DNA of 64,000 nucleotides from Aphrocallistes beatrix (taxonomy: Eukaryota; Porifera; Hexactinellida; Sceptrulophora; Aphrocallistidae): assembly GCA_963281255.1 (NCBI GenBank), contig OY725505.1:1798001-1862000 (forward strand). Direction: 5' to 3'. Numbering within the stretch: position 1 is the stretch's first letter; every line of letters starts with the position of its first letter. The notes beneath the pieces were generated by a model that saw only the letters and a program-made list of their open reading frames with translations, was not told where the DNA came from and did no database searches. Of the stretch, positions 21,532 through 33,062 are shown one piece after another. A program made the position numbers and the translations under genes.

Positions 21532-23373
21532 CAGCCGTATTCACTAAGATCTTAAGCACTAAGATCGATCTTAAGTCTTAAGATCGATCTTAGTTAAGAT
21601 CGATCTTAAGATCGAACTTAGAGGTATTCACTAAGAATTAAGATCGATCTTAAGATCGATCTTAAGATAGAACTTAGAAATAACGTTAGGGTTAGTATGA
21701 TTAGAAAATAGCATTATACTAATCAAATACAAAACTGAACTATAATATTTGTAATGGTAAGTGGTCATTTATTATTGATCTAGTGAAAATAAACTATATT
21801 TCTTCTTTTTGTTCAAAATTGGGGCAATTAATGTCAATATTAGGAGCAAAGAAGATTGATTAACCCACTCCTGTAAGACATAGCTTCTATCTATGTAGTT
21901 GTACCGCCTGGAATGCCTGCTAGTGAGTCTCTTACATATCTGTGGTGAAATCTTTGTTTTAACTTTGAATTCTATTATGAAAATTCAATGTTTTATGCAT
22001 GTAATCTATAATTATTCTACACTAGTCAATATCAAAGGAAGAGCTATCAAAGAGCACAAGTTATACCTCATGGATTCATAATATTATATCAAACAAAACA
22101 TATAAACGACGTGTCTTTATATATTGTAACATGAAAACCTCTCTAAAACAAAGTATAAACACTGGATATGAGAAGTACAATAAATTGAACTCTATCGACG
22201 GTAAAATTTCTGCGTCATTTGGTGTTACGAAAATAATTGGTGTCATTAGTGGTTATGGTAAGTCGGCGTCCTCCCGTGTATATAAATTGCTGCTGAGTAC
22301 TTGCATTAACAATACCAAACCAAATGGACAAATCCCGCAAAGCAAATTGGACCAGAGAAGAAGAGTGCAGTCTCATTAATGAAATTGAATCAGCAGGTGA
22401 GATTTTGAGAGGATCAGGAATTCTGCTGACAAAAACAGGAAGCCAGAAAGACTGGAGGGGTACAAACACTGCTGGACAGGTAGAAGACGAGGACATGCAA
22501 TTATATCAGCAGATAGAAGTATTTCTGACTCGGTAACAGAGATGTTTCAAAACACCCTTGCTTTTAGCGGAATTACAGGTGCTGCTGATCTTTTTCAAAG
22601 CACCAGCTGAGAACAATGAAATTCCAATAGCATCAACAGTATCAGCTGCAGGTCCTGTTGAATTTGAAGATACTCCAATTTTAGAGTCTCCAGAAGTTGA
22701 AATCCCGACAATATATACTCGTAAGCCATCAAAGAAAAGTCGGAAGAGAAGGCGAACTGTTGATGAGCAAGATGATTCGGTCGAACTCTTGAAGGCTGCA
22801 GACTTACTTCCATTACAGCAGGTTGATGAAGAGCAGAGGGACTATTATAGATTGAAACGTCAGAGACTGAAAAAATCATTGTGAATAGGAAAATAGGATC
22901 AAAGTGATTATTATCAGTCATGTGAATCAATATATAAAGCCTGTCTCTATAATTGTGCATATTAGAATGATTATATGATCAAAGAATGTATGTTTGTTTA
23001 TTCATACAAATCCAAAAAGAATTTGCCACGAATATAGCATGTGATACATGTTGCGATGTTACACACAATAAGGAGAAATGTTTTTAAAATATTTAAATTT
23101 TATTTGAAGTCTAATATCAATCAAGGTAGATTAAATGTTCGATAGAAGTAAGTTTGAACAACATTTATGGAGTAATTAGTGAAAATCGAATCAATTCCAA
23201 TACTTAAGACACCTCCCTAGGTTGCTTAAAGTTCGGTCTTAAGTTCGGTCTTAAGATCGAACTTAAATCTTAGTGAATACCATTCTTAGTGAATACGACT
23301 TAAGATCGAACTTAAGACTTAAGCACTAAGATCGATCTTAAGATCGGTCTTAAGTTCTTAGTGAATACGGCCG
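21532..23373 (+). mobile_element. Harbinger-type element, copy 2, complete ends (1842 bp)
   Basis: Inverted ends CAGCCGTATTCACTAAGA and CTTAGTGAATACGGCCG, flanked by CTG at 21529-21531 and 23374-23376. Removing the element and one CTG recreates the ACCACCTGGTGTCG found in the other family G copy (about 2490). A 3-bp duplication fits PIF/Harbinger. The DDE transposase is absent, so it is non-autonomous. Confidence 0.85.
22324..22884 (+). pseudogene. Harbinger Myb-like gene, internally deleted
   Basis: Same start as copy 1 (MDKSRKANWTREEECSLIN) but the second half of the DNA-binding domain, including DIAAKLN and KKW, is deleted near 22435. The C-terminal part (KKSRKRRRTVDEQDDSVE, EEQRDYYRLKRQRL) continues in another frame at 22558-22884. 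It cannot encode a working DNA-binding domain. Confidence 0.8.
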
Positions 23374-24668
23374 CTGGTGTCGTTCATAAAATCATATTCA
23401 TAACTTCTTTGAACCATGTCAGATCATCATTTTAATGCGAAATTCGTGCTCAGCACTAAATTTCGAGCAATTTGATATCGTATATATTGGACACATTTGG
23501 CGAATTTTTTGGCTGCGGGTTCCTAGCAACGACCAGGAATGTGAAAAAAATCCTGGCCGTTGCTAGGCACGGACAACCAAAAAATTCTCCAAATATGGTC
23601 TATATAGTATATATCAATTTCCTGGAAATTCAATGCTGGACATGAATTCAGAATTCAATTGATGATCTGACATGGTTCAAATAAGTTATTGATCTGGGAT
23701 TCCGCCAGATACTATCGAATGTGGTTATTTTTGTATGGCCAGTCATCAATGCCCAGTCTTTCACACTTTTGATGGTAAAAATTTCTGATATACCATATTT
23801 TGAAGTTAAGTACTCTATTAGTTGTCGAGTAAGGATATTTGCATGTTATTTAATATTCCAAAGCAGCTAACCTGGAAATTGTGGGATATATATATAAATA
23901 TTTTCTAAATCCTATTTTCTGAGACTTTTTTTCAGCAATTATAAATGTGATAACTTTTTGCAAATTCAACATAGAAGCGAAAACTCAACGGTTTTTAATA
24001 GATCTCGAAGAGTAGAGCATAATGAACAGACATAATATTGACATTACGAATAACAAGAGAATTATGAAAAAAATAGTGTCAAAATTACAAAAAATAATTC
24101 TTCGGGTGTTGTGTGAATTTTTGACAATTTTCAAAATTTTAAAATCTGTCAGTTCATTGGATGGATCATCCATCTAGGAAAGAATTTGAAAAGTTTATAA
24201 AGGATTGTAAGCATATTGTGCTCGATTTCTTCATTGTAAATTGAGCAATTTTTTTTTAAAAAAATTTATCTATTTAATTATTTCGATTATTAATACAGTT
24301 TTGCAGATAACTCTACGATTCAAATCTCCACTGAAAAAAATAATTGAATTGGCTGAAAAAGTCAGAAGTTAGCTATTATAGGAAAGGCCAACCTTAACGC
24401 TAGTCAAAGTTGCTATAGTATTACTTAGTATAGGTAACTTCGTATGCTTTATAGTAGTGTAGTCTTACTATGCATGACACACTAGGTGTATGAGAGAGTA
24501 ATTTTAAATAATCCAGGCTTCCCTGAATATTTAATTTACTATCTGAATTTTTTAAATTCCTAAATTTAGCTCCCATAGACTGTAATACAACGAATATAAT
24601 TTTTTTTGAGCACAATATTTCAATGATTCAAGCGTTATAGTTTAATTATAATTCAATGTTATAATTCT

Positions 24669-25044
24669 AGACAAACTAGCATTCAATTTAGGCTCTAATG
24701 ATGCCTATTCTCAAAATATAAGCCAGCATGTCCTCGAGCCATTTTGTCCCCCTTTGAGGGAAATTTGGGACAAACCCCTCTATAAAATGAAAACTAAATG
24801 GAATATTAATAATCGCCTTGGTAAGATTCAAGTTAAAATGAATGAATCGTACTTAACTGTCTATATTCACACACTTCCTACTAAAACAAATTTTCATTTG
24901 TTAGCTTTGCCTAAAATGAAACTTTTGAGAAAACAGGGGATAAATTTTACAGTTTATTTTCCAAGATGTTATTGGATATATATGAGAATTGTGAACAAAG
25001 AAAATGAAGATACACTAATGAACTACTGTAGTAAAGAGAACTAA
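24669..25044 (+). CDS. Unrecognised terminal-exon-like ORF
   Basis: An open frame follows a possible splice acceptor (ATAATTCTAG) and reads DKLAFNLGSNDAYSQNIS, then ...PPLREIWDKPLYKMKTKW, ending MNYCSKEN at a stop at 25042-25044. About 124 codons. The product is basic with beta-like hydrophobic runs (YLTVYIHTL, FHLLALPKMKLL). No intact ATG at the likely N terminus, which fits an internal/terminal exon or a decayed transposon gene. No family recognised. Confidence 0.35.
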
Positions 25045-25077
25045 AGGAAATATGTATACTAAGAAACGCTATCAGTC

Positions 25078-26250
25078 CATGTTGGGCAAAAGAAAGGATC
25101 ATCCCCTAACTTCTTGACGTTAGATACTCCAACACATCGACCATGGAACCACCCTTGACAGAGATCACAGCCCACCCAACCATCATTCTTCCGTTTCGGG
25201 CCGATTGGACAATCCTCCTGTTTGCATTCAGCGCAAATCTAATTATCTTTGGCTTCTATTCCGAACTGATCAGTCAGGTATACTGAATCCTTTCCCCTTC
25301 GTCTGCGAGAGGATTCAGCGGCTTCCTTCCGTGCATCCATCTGGCGTCTCCTCCTCTTCTGGGAGTCCAGGATTGCACGTTCACGTTTGTGGTTACGAGC
25401 TTGATCTCTGAGTAAAATGGAGGAGAGTAGAGTGTGAAGCGGGTATAGATAATGCCTGTGACACAGCAACTGATGCCATGCTTCCCTCATTGAATGTGCT
25501 GACAGCGAGGGAGGTGCTAGCTTCAATGGACTTCTGTCCGACGTACTTCGTTTTTGGATAGTTGTGCCATATTACTGAATGCTGAGACTCGTTCGAGTTC
25601 TGTGTTTTTCCCAATAATACGGCTGAACATGTTGTAAGAGAAGCGAATGTCTCAAATACTTCCTTTGCTCGCATTAGCTCGTCCTGGGTAAGATATGGCT
25701 TGGTAGTGGGGAGATAGGAATAGAGGGATCTTTGGTGTTCTTTGCAATGGCCTTGTTATAATAGGACCAACTATCAATGCTCAGGGGACAGTGCGTGTGA
25801 ATCTCCACTATATGGTCGAGCATGTTCCACAGAGCTGATTGAATTACCGCAGGAGGACTCCCTCTGTTTTGCACAATTACCAATGCGTAGAGTTGGGCAA
25901 TTCTCTCGGCTTTGGTTGGTCCGATGCCCTTGAAACTAGAGGACTTTTTTTCAGGTGTCGTTTCAACCTCTTCCGAAGATGCCCCAAACATTCTTCCTTC
26001 CAGACTACTTCGAATTCCCCATAAGGTTTTCAACTCTCAACCCTTTTGAAGCTAGACGAGTTTCCATCGCCGATGTACGTCTTGTACGCGAGGTTGTTCT
26101 TCTCCACAGAGCGATTCCATTTCTCCACATCAGCTGAACCTTCCATCGCCTGACTACTGTCAGAAAAGTTTGCAGGACAGTTGTCCCTATGCTGTTCCCA
26201 AAATTCAGCGAACTCATCTGGTTGATTGGATTTTCTTTCAGGAGGCCACT
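25078..26250 (-). pseudogene. MULE-type transposase with C-terminal PHD finger, broken
   Basis: Reads on the minus strand from about 26244. Recognisable blocks in order: EFAEFWEQHRDNCPANF, EKWNRSVEKNNLAYKTYIGD (26140-26050), KEECLGHLRKRLKRHL, KAERIAQLYALVIVQNRG, GKTQNSNESQHSVIWHNY, PKTKYVGQKSIEAS and a basic linker. These match Mutator-like transposases of the animal type (RYKTFIGDGD, GHVQKRMG, QNANESFNSLIW). A PHD zinc finger follows at 25239-25078: ICAEC, GWVGCDLCQGWFHGRCVGV, PFFCPTW, where the last metal-binding Cys is now Trp. Several frameshifts and at least one stop make it inactive. The 5' end is cut near 26250 by satellite-like sequence. Confidence 0.85.
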
Positions 26251-26972
26251 GAGAGCATCTTCCCCATTAGCATCTTTTATTTCCTATTACCATGTCCCTA
26301 TAGCCCTTCATTTTATCCCGCTAGCACTTATGTCTTACTTTCCTGCTAATTATGTCCCCTTAATTTCTTATATATCACCGTTATTTCTTTTCTTTTTCTT
26401 TTATCTATTCTCAGTATTTTGTCCTTTAGTTAATTCATTTTCATTCTTTCCATTTTATTTTTATACTGAATACTATTTTTCTGATTGCAATTTAATTCAA
26501 TTTCTCTTCATTTCTAAATTTATATTTGGTTCCATTTCATTCGTATCTGTATTTTCTGATTACTGATTACATTTCTTAATGATCTATCTTCATGTCCTAA
26601 GAGCTATTGTTCAATAGATTTACATACGCAACTCAATGAAGAATGCATAATTGACTTCATTCATTATACCATGATTTTTCTATCCTTTGGCTTATAACAG
26701 AAAAATCAATGTAACTCAGTCAATTTTTTCCCGATTTTGAATCTCTGGTTCATTCTTAATATCTCAACGAGCTCTATAACGCTAGAATCACACCTTTATC
26801 CAATTCGGAGTATAATGGTTCCAGTACAAAACTATAGTTGTACCTTTTTTATTTCACCAAAAAATAGGCTATAGGACACATTTTGAGGGGAAATGGTTAA
26901 TATTGTGGTATTGCTACCTACAGTCGAAAAGATCCCAAATTAGTTGGAATCTCTTCATTAGTATATAATAAA
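26251..26972. other. Pyrimidine-rich stretch and unique DNA, no gene
   Basis: 26258-26350 resembles the degenerate 20-bp satellite (TAGCACTTATGTC-like). 26350-26570 is strongly T/C-rich and gives a spurious hydrophobic ORF. The rest is unremarkable. Confidence 0.45.
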
Positions 26973-27000
26973 ATGATTTTAGAATTTATTTTTGTTTTTA

Positions 27001-27236
27001 GAATGAACTTAGCTACTGTTTCAGTTCAAAAAAACAATAGTATTTTAGATATTGAACAAGATGACACTATTCTTAGTCAGGATTCGAAGCGAAAATTTCA
27101 TTTGGTTAATATCAAAGAACAGAAAAAGTTGGATTTTATTGTTATCAACAAGCTTATTGAAACGCTAAATAATGTAGGTTTACCATTTTATGTTAATTCA
27201 TCCTTAAAGTTGACTAGTATCCTATCAATAGAATGA
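27001..27236 (+). CDS. Unrecognised terminal-exon-like ORF with poly(A) signal
   Basis: Follows a possible acceptor (TTTTTGTTTTTAG) and begins MNLATVSVQKNNSILDIEQD, ending LKLTSILSIE at the stop 27234-27236. AATAAA lies about 60 bp after the stop, with another AATAAA near 27350. About 77 codons, acidic then helical (LDFIVINKLIETLNNVGLP). No family recognised. Confidence 0.35.
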
Positions 27237-27464
27237 CCAGAGGATTTGATATCAACATGAACATTTAATTTTTCTGAATTTCATTCTACCCTGAGCTAAT
27301 AAAATCTGAGATTCATGGTTTGAAATTATTTGTGAATATTTTCACTTTATAATAAATGCTCTAACATTGCATAAATTTTCTCATTTTTTTGTAAAGTTTG
27401 GGGATCTGGGATGCTTACTCACGAAAATTTTGTACTTTTTCATCCTATTGAGTATTATTCTTGA

Positions 27465-27880
27465 CAAGTGCGCTTCGCTTGCTTTCGCTGCGGGGCTGGA
27501 GGGCAATTTTTGTCCACCAGAGGTATCCTTTGGATGTCTGGGCCCAATTGATTAATTGTAAGGTAGATAACATCTTTAAATGCGTCTGTTTTACTGTTAT
27601 AGTAGTCAATGTCACTCGAAAAATCACCATAATTCAATTTATGATGCGTATTGATGATGTCATAATAGAGTAATAAGTCATCATTTTTCATATGATAGTT
27701 GTATCATATGTGAAAAATATTAATATACAGTCATTAAAATGTCACCCTTCTATCACCAAAAATGGTTTAGTTATGTAGAAAAACTGTAACTTCAGATAAT
27801 AAAAAAGGTTTCCAAAAACGTCACAATCCCATGATGAATCGAAAATTTTGACTAGCAGTTTCTCTTGGGATCCTGCCAGA
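27465..27880 (-). mobile_element. HelA copy, diverged
   Basis: Starts A|CAAGTGCGCTTCGCTTGC (3' end on the minus strand). Body landmarks ATCACC, TGATGACATCATTACTC and the GATAGTTGTATCATATGTGA segment are present but diverged. The 5' end is lost. Confidence 0.75.
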
Positions 27881-28731
27881 TTGTCTTGGGGATCGTGGCA
27901 AAAATCCCCTTAAAAATTTATTTAAAGGTATTTGAAATGAGGAATGATTTAAAGTAATGCAATATTGTTAAGTAGGTATATTATACCCCTTTTCAGTGGT
28001 CAGAACCAAAACTTGCACAAAAGTTGGCTTAGATTTAACTATGTACGAAAAATAGAAACTGTGGGCAACATGATGGACATGTAGATACCTCGCATTGGGT
28101 GCTAATTCTACACAACGTTCAGAATACCTGCACTCTTCCAACAAACTTTTTAAAAATTCCAAACCCTCCTTTCCCATCTTGCCAAATTGAGGAACATAGA
28201 CAAAACCTTCACACCAAATGAAGGGCGAGCAAGCTTAGCTTTACGTCACATCTTCTACAAACTGCCCAATAGAACGGAATCTTAAGTTAACGCCATTCGC
28301 ACAGACGATTCTGAAAGCGCAGATCCTTAATGTATACAGTACTCTATTTATTAAGTCTATTACATAGTTATAGTTGAATACAGATGTAATCGAATCTTTT
28401 ACACTCGTCATTAAATTTTAATCAATAATAAACTTTGATTTCGAGGGATTGGATATAAATCTTGGGAATTTTATATGTTCAATATACGTACTTTAAAAAT
28501 ACACTTATTTCCCTGATTGCCTCAATGACCGCGTACTATCATATGAACATATGGCTAAATCAAGACCTAATTCAATAGAAGCTTCAGCATTACCCAAATT
28601 GGAACAATATTCTGCCACATTTACTTCAACCGCTTGAAACATTTTAACATTTCAATTATGTTTATGACCGAATGAAAATTATTTGGTCAGATTTTGACAA
28701 AGCTGAGATTTGGAGGCATTTAAATATTAAT
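27881..28731. other. No gene seen
   Basis: Unique AT-rich sequence between two HelA copies. No supported ORF or repeat end. Confidence 0.4.
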
Positions 28732-29000
28732 AAGCGCGCTTCGCTTGCTAGCGCTGTGCAGCTGGCGGATACTTTAGGTCCGTTGGAGGCGTACTTTAGA
28801 CACCTAGGTTCACATGAATTAATTATAGGTAGATAACATCTCTGAATACCTACGTGTATGTCTGACTGACTGTTAAATCAATATCACTCAAAAATCACCT
28901 CTTTTTAATGCGTAGTAATGACATCATAACAGAATGATAAACCATCATTTTTAGTGCAGCTCCTATAGGGAGATGCCCTTATGGCATGGACGGAGTATCT

Positions 29001-29079
29001 CGTCCGTCCGTCCGTATGTATGTATGTATGTATGTATGTATGTATGTATGTATGTATGTATGTATGTATGTATGTATGT
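29001..29079. repeat. (CCGT)n/(TATG)n microsatellite
   Basis: About three CCGT units then about sixteen TATG units. The YVCM and HTYI periodic ORFs across it are artefacts. Confidence 0.98.
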
Positions 29080-29224
29080 CCGTACGCGCGCAACTGCGAA
29101 ATCTACCAGTCCGATTTTTACCAAATTTCGCATGTAGGATCTCTTTATGGTGTAGATGTGCACCGTAAACATTTTTTCGCAAAATCTCATCACTTCTGGT
29201 TTTTTTTTTTAAAGATATAAGTAA

Positions 29225-29590
29225 GATCTCAACGACTAATATAGGGTATTTCACCATGTAGGACCGTTTTTCCGCTTTGAAAGTAATAATATGTGAATTT
29301 ATGAATTACTACATAAGTTTATATACATATTTTCACACCTGAAAAATTCTTGTTTTGAGCTAAAAGCGAGTTTTAAACGACTAATATAGGATATTTTAAT
29401 ATGTAGATTCCGATTTTCGCACTTTGAAAGAAATAGTTAGAATATTTTATGAACTATTGAATTTTGATATATACATATTTTCACACCTTTTGTTAAAAAT
29501 ATATTTTAAGCTAAAAGCGAGCTCTCAACGGGTTATTATATGGTATTTTAACATGTAGATTCCAAATTTTACACTTAGAATGTCCTAAAA
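29225..29590. repeat. Tandem repeat, about 148-bp unit
   Basis: Three degenerate units sharing TCAACGACTAATATAGG, CATGTAGATTCC and TATATACATATTTTCACACC. The last motif also occurs in HelB. Confidence 0.7.
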
Positions 29591-29954
29591 TGAGTTTTTC
29601 CCGATATATTCCTATATTCATATTTCATGTTCCTTCGAGTCACTCCCTGGAGCTGCACTATCGGTCTGTCGACCGACATTTTTATTATTGTTAAATAATA
29701 TTTGATATATCTTAATACAAACATTCTATTAAAATGCCAACCTTCTTTCATCTAAAGTGCCTTAGTCGAAAAACTGAAATTTATAACTATTCAGAGGTGA
29801 CAAAGTGTCATTATTCAATGATGAGTCGACATTCTCATCTGAGGTCAGAACTTAGTGGCCATAGCTGAAAGACTCCAACGTTGCAAATATCAGCTTTCTG
29901 TACCTGGCAGTTTCATCAATCAATTGGTTGCAGAGATATAATTATCTAAATAAA

Positions 29955-29992
29955 TCTTTACTTTTAAAACTCGATTAATGTATGCGTGTGTT
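29955..29992 (+). mobile_element. HelA 5' end fragment
   Basis: TCTTTACTTTTAAAACTCG followed by ATTAATGTATG, preceded by A, only the 5' terminus. Confidence 0.65.
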
Positions 29993-30381
29993 ACAATAAG
30001 TTTAATTAGACCGATAAATCAAAAATTTTATATGATAGATCTTTTAAATATATTATTACCATATATAGACATATCAGAGTTTGCAACTCAAAAGTTTTTT
30101 ATCATCATTGATTTGGCAATTGGCTCTTTATAGTGCGAAAAAACTTGTTATAGATCATTTAAACTATCGCATCTCATTGCTTCTCTATTGATCGTGAAAA
30201 ATTCTGGGTCAGGGATTATTGAAAAAAAGGATTTGAATTGTATTATTATCATATAGGATGTACTAGTTAGCGGAATGAATGTTATAGTGCCTACTATAGT
30301 GTCAACAATTTAAACCAAGGCTTCTTAACCTGGAGTAAATTAACCCCAAAGGGTAATTATAAATATCTCACTTTACTAGCA

Positions 30382-31449
30382 CAAGCGCGCTTCGCTTGCT
30401 TGCGCTGCGCGGCAAACAGACACAATGATTAATTATAACGGAAATAACATCCCTAAATACATCTATCCTACTGCAATAACCGATATCGAAAGAGAAATCA
30501 CCAAATTTGTAAATTTTTTAAATTTTGATGCGTAATGATGACGTCATAACAGAGTGATGAGTCATCATTTTTTATGATAGTTGTATCACATGTGAGATAT
30601 ATTAATATCAAGGTTGAAACCGCTTCAACCAAATACCATTTTAACCGAATAATGGTCAGACCAAATAATTTGGTTAACCGAATAATGGTCAAACCGAATA
30701 ATTTGGTTAACCGAATAATGGTCAATCCGAATAATTTGGTCAACCGAATATTTGGTCAACTAAATAATTTGGTCAACCGAATATTTGGTCTACCGAATAA
30801 TTTGGTTAACCAAATAATACTTGATTATATTTTTGCATAAATTTTTATCTATTATATAAATATTTATACAAAAATATAATCAAGTATAAGTAGGCCTGTT
30901 ATATTAATTTGTGTTCGGACCACCTCATGTAAGAACGTGTGATTGTATTGGGAAAGCATGCAAGTTATTTGTTTGACCAAATATTCGATTGACCAAATTA
31001 TTCGGTTGACCAAATATTCGGTTGACCAAATATTCGGTTGACCAAATTATTCCGTTGACCAAATTATTTGGTTCTCAACCGAATACCAAATAATGATATT
31101 TGGTTACAAACCAAATATCAATTATTTGCAAATAATATTTGGTCGAACCGAATAATCAACTATTCGGTTTCAACCCTGATTAATATACACTTTCTATTAA
31201 AATTTCAGCCTTCTATCACTTAAAATCGCAGAGTTATGGTTAAAAAACTAAAATTTCTAATTATAGAAAAGGTGACAATGACGTTATAAATCCATGATGA
31301 GTAGAGATTTCTTCGTCTGAGCTCAGAACTTACTGGAGCCATAGACAAAAGACTGCCACATGCCAAAAATCAGCTTTCTGTGCCTTGCAGTTTCTTCAAT
31401 CTCAATTCGTTACAGATATATAGATAGATTAATCGAGTTTTAATAGTAA
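30382..31449 (-). mobile_element. HelA copy with nested hAT-type foldback
   Basis: 3' end A|CAAGCGCGCTTCGCTTGC at 30382, 5' end ...TCGAGTTTTAATAGTAA at 31449, directly joined to the next HelA copy. A 570-bp insertion occupies 30609-31178. Confidence 0.85.
30609..31178. mobile_element. hAT-type foldback MITE made of CCGAATAATTTGGT repeats
   Basis: Ends CAAGGTTGAAACCG and CGGTTTCAACCCTG with perfect 8-bp duplications ATTAATAT (30601-30608, 31179-31186). Each arm is a run of about 18-bp units (ACCGAATAATTTGGTTA) and the two arms are inverse complements; a second inverted repeat (ACTTGATTATATTTTTG) lies at the centre. No transposase. Confidence 0.85.
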
Positions 31450-31954
31450 CAAGTGCGCTTCGCTTGCTTGCGCTGCGCGGCTGGCGGACACTTTGCGTCC
31501 GCAAGAGACTCCCTTCGGTCGCCTGGGGTCACATTGGTTAATTATAAGGGAGATAGCATCTCTAAATATGTCTGTCCTACTGTTATAATCAATATCGCAC
31601 GAAAAATCACAAAAATCAACAATTTTTAAAATTTTTGATGCGTAATGATGACGTCATAACAAAGTGATGAGTCATCATTTTTGATGATAGTTGCATCATA
31701 TGTGAGATATGTTAGTATACATATTCTATTAAACTTTCAGCCTTCTATCTCCTATAATGGCTGAGTTATGCTCAAATAACCTGTTGCTTAACTTTTAAAA
31801 ATGTGACAATGACGTCATAATTCCATGATGAGTCGACATTTTGCTCTGAGCTCAGAACTTAGTGTAGCCAGAGCCAAAAGACTCCCACATGCCAAAATTA
31901 ATTATCTATGACCAGCAGTTTCTTCAATCAATTCGTTACAGATATATATTTATG
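31450..31954 (-). mobile_element. HelA copy in head-to-tail array
   Basis: 3' end CAAGTGCGCTTCGCTTGC immediately follows the 5' end of the previous copy. GACAC-TTTGC-GTCC hairpin, CRE and AP-1 motifs present. The 5' end is cut at the TA-rich segment. Confidence 0.85.
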
Positions 31955-32490
31955 CAACGCGCTTCGCTTGTTTGCGCTACGCGGCTGGCGGACACTTTGT
32001 GTCCCCGGGAGGCTCCTTTCGGTCGCATGGAGGTGACATTGGTTAATTATAAGGGAGATATCATCTCTAAATATCTCCATCTTAGTTTTAAAATCGATTT
32101 CACTCGAAAAGTCACCAAATTTGTCAATTTTTAAAATTTTGATGAGTAATGATGACGTCAAAACAAAGTGATGAGTCATCATTTTTTGATGATAGTTGCA
32201 TCATATGTGAGGTATGTTAGTATACATATTCATTATAATTTCAGCCTTCTATCTCCTATAATGGCTGAGTTACGCCCGAATAACTGTGTTGCTTAACTTT
32301 TTAAAATGTGACAATGACGGCATAATTCCATGATGAGTCGACATTTTCCTCTGAGCACAGATCTTACTGGAGCCATAGCCAAAAGACCCCCACATGCCAA
32401 AAATCAGCTTTCTACGCCTGGCAGTTTCTTCAATCAATTCGTTACAGAGATATATATACATAAACAATAATCGAGTTTTAATTGTAAGGA
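31955..32490 (-). mobile_element. HelA copy in head-to-tail array
   Basis: 3' end CAACGCGCTTCGCTTG (one change). The 5' end TCGAGTTTTAATTGTAAGGA finishes at 32490 with no base before the next copy. Confidence 0.87.
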
Positions 32491-32983
32491 CAAGCGCGCT
32501 TCGCGCTTGCTTGCGCTGCGCGACTGGCGAACACTTCGCGTCCGCCGGAGGCTCCCTTCGGTCGCCTGGAGTCACATTGGTTAATTATAAGGGAGATACA
32601 TCTCTAAATATGTCAATTCTACTGTGCTAATCGATATCACTCGAAAAATCACCAAATTTGTGAATTTAAAAATTTTTGATGCGTAATGATGACGTCATAA
32701 CAAAGTAATGAGTCATCATTTTTTTATGATAGTCGCATCATATGTGAGGTATGTTAGTACACAGATTCTATTAAAATTTCAGCCTTCTATCTCCTATAAT
32801 GGCTGAGTTATGCCCGAATAACTGTGTTGCTTAACTTTTAAAAATGTGACAATGACGTCATAATTCCATGATGAGTCGACATTTTGCTCTGAGCTCAGAA
32901 CTTACTGGAGCCATAGCCAAAATACTCCCACATGCCAAAAATTAGCTTTCTATGACAGGCAGTTTCTTCAATCAATTCGTTAC

Positions 32984-33028
<45 letters not shown>

Positions 33029-33056
33029 CACAATAATCGAGTTTTAATAGTAAGGA
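32491..33056 (-). mobile_element. HelA copy, complete
   Basis: 3' end CAAGCGCGCTTCGCG at 32491, 5' end TCGAGTTTTAATAGTAAGGA at 33056 followed by T. A long (TA)n lies at about 32986-33021. It is head-to-head with the next copy across 6 bp. Confidence 0.9.
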
Positions 33057-33062
33057 TATATA

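Larger units (their letters stand above)
21384..24393. mobile_element. Family G (TTAA) element with nested Harbinger
   Basis: Ends GGTTGGCCTTTTCTATGGG and TATAGGAAAGGCCAACC are inverted repeats; TTAA follows on the right (24394-24397), while the left flank reads CACA and may be mutated. The interior matches 2344-3318. The Harbinger element at 21532-23373 interrupts it. Non-coding apart from that insertion. Confidence 0.7.
28953..29676. mobile_element. Insertion with TATG microsatellite and terminal hairpin
   Basis: AGTGCAGCTCC at the left is inverted as GGAGCTGCACT near the right end, followed by a terminal hairpin TCGGTC-TGTC-GACCGA. Inside are (CCGT)n then (TATG)n and three ~148-bp tandem units. 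Subterminal inverted repeats, microsatellite and 3' stem-loop recall HINE/DINE-1-type Helentron derivatives (inference). Confidence 0.6.
28732..29950 (-). mobile_element. HelA copy interrupted at 28953-29676
   Basis: Begins TAAGCGCGCTTCGCTTGC and continues on both sides of the inserted element. It ends near 29950 in the GTTGCAGAGATATAATTATC segment; a separate forward 5' end starts at 29955. Confidence 0.75.

Noticed and set aside
26189..26566. 125-residue hydrophobic ORF
   Set aside because: Lies in a T/C-rich stretch; Phe/Tyr/Ser bias is explained by composition.
28905..29257. Tyr/Thr/His or Cys/Met/Tyr/Val-rich ORFs
   Set aside because: Direct translation of the TATG microsatellite.
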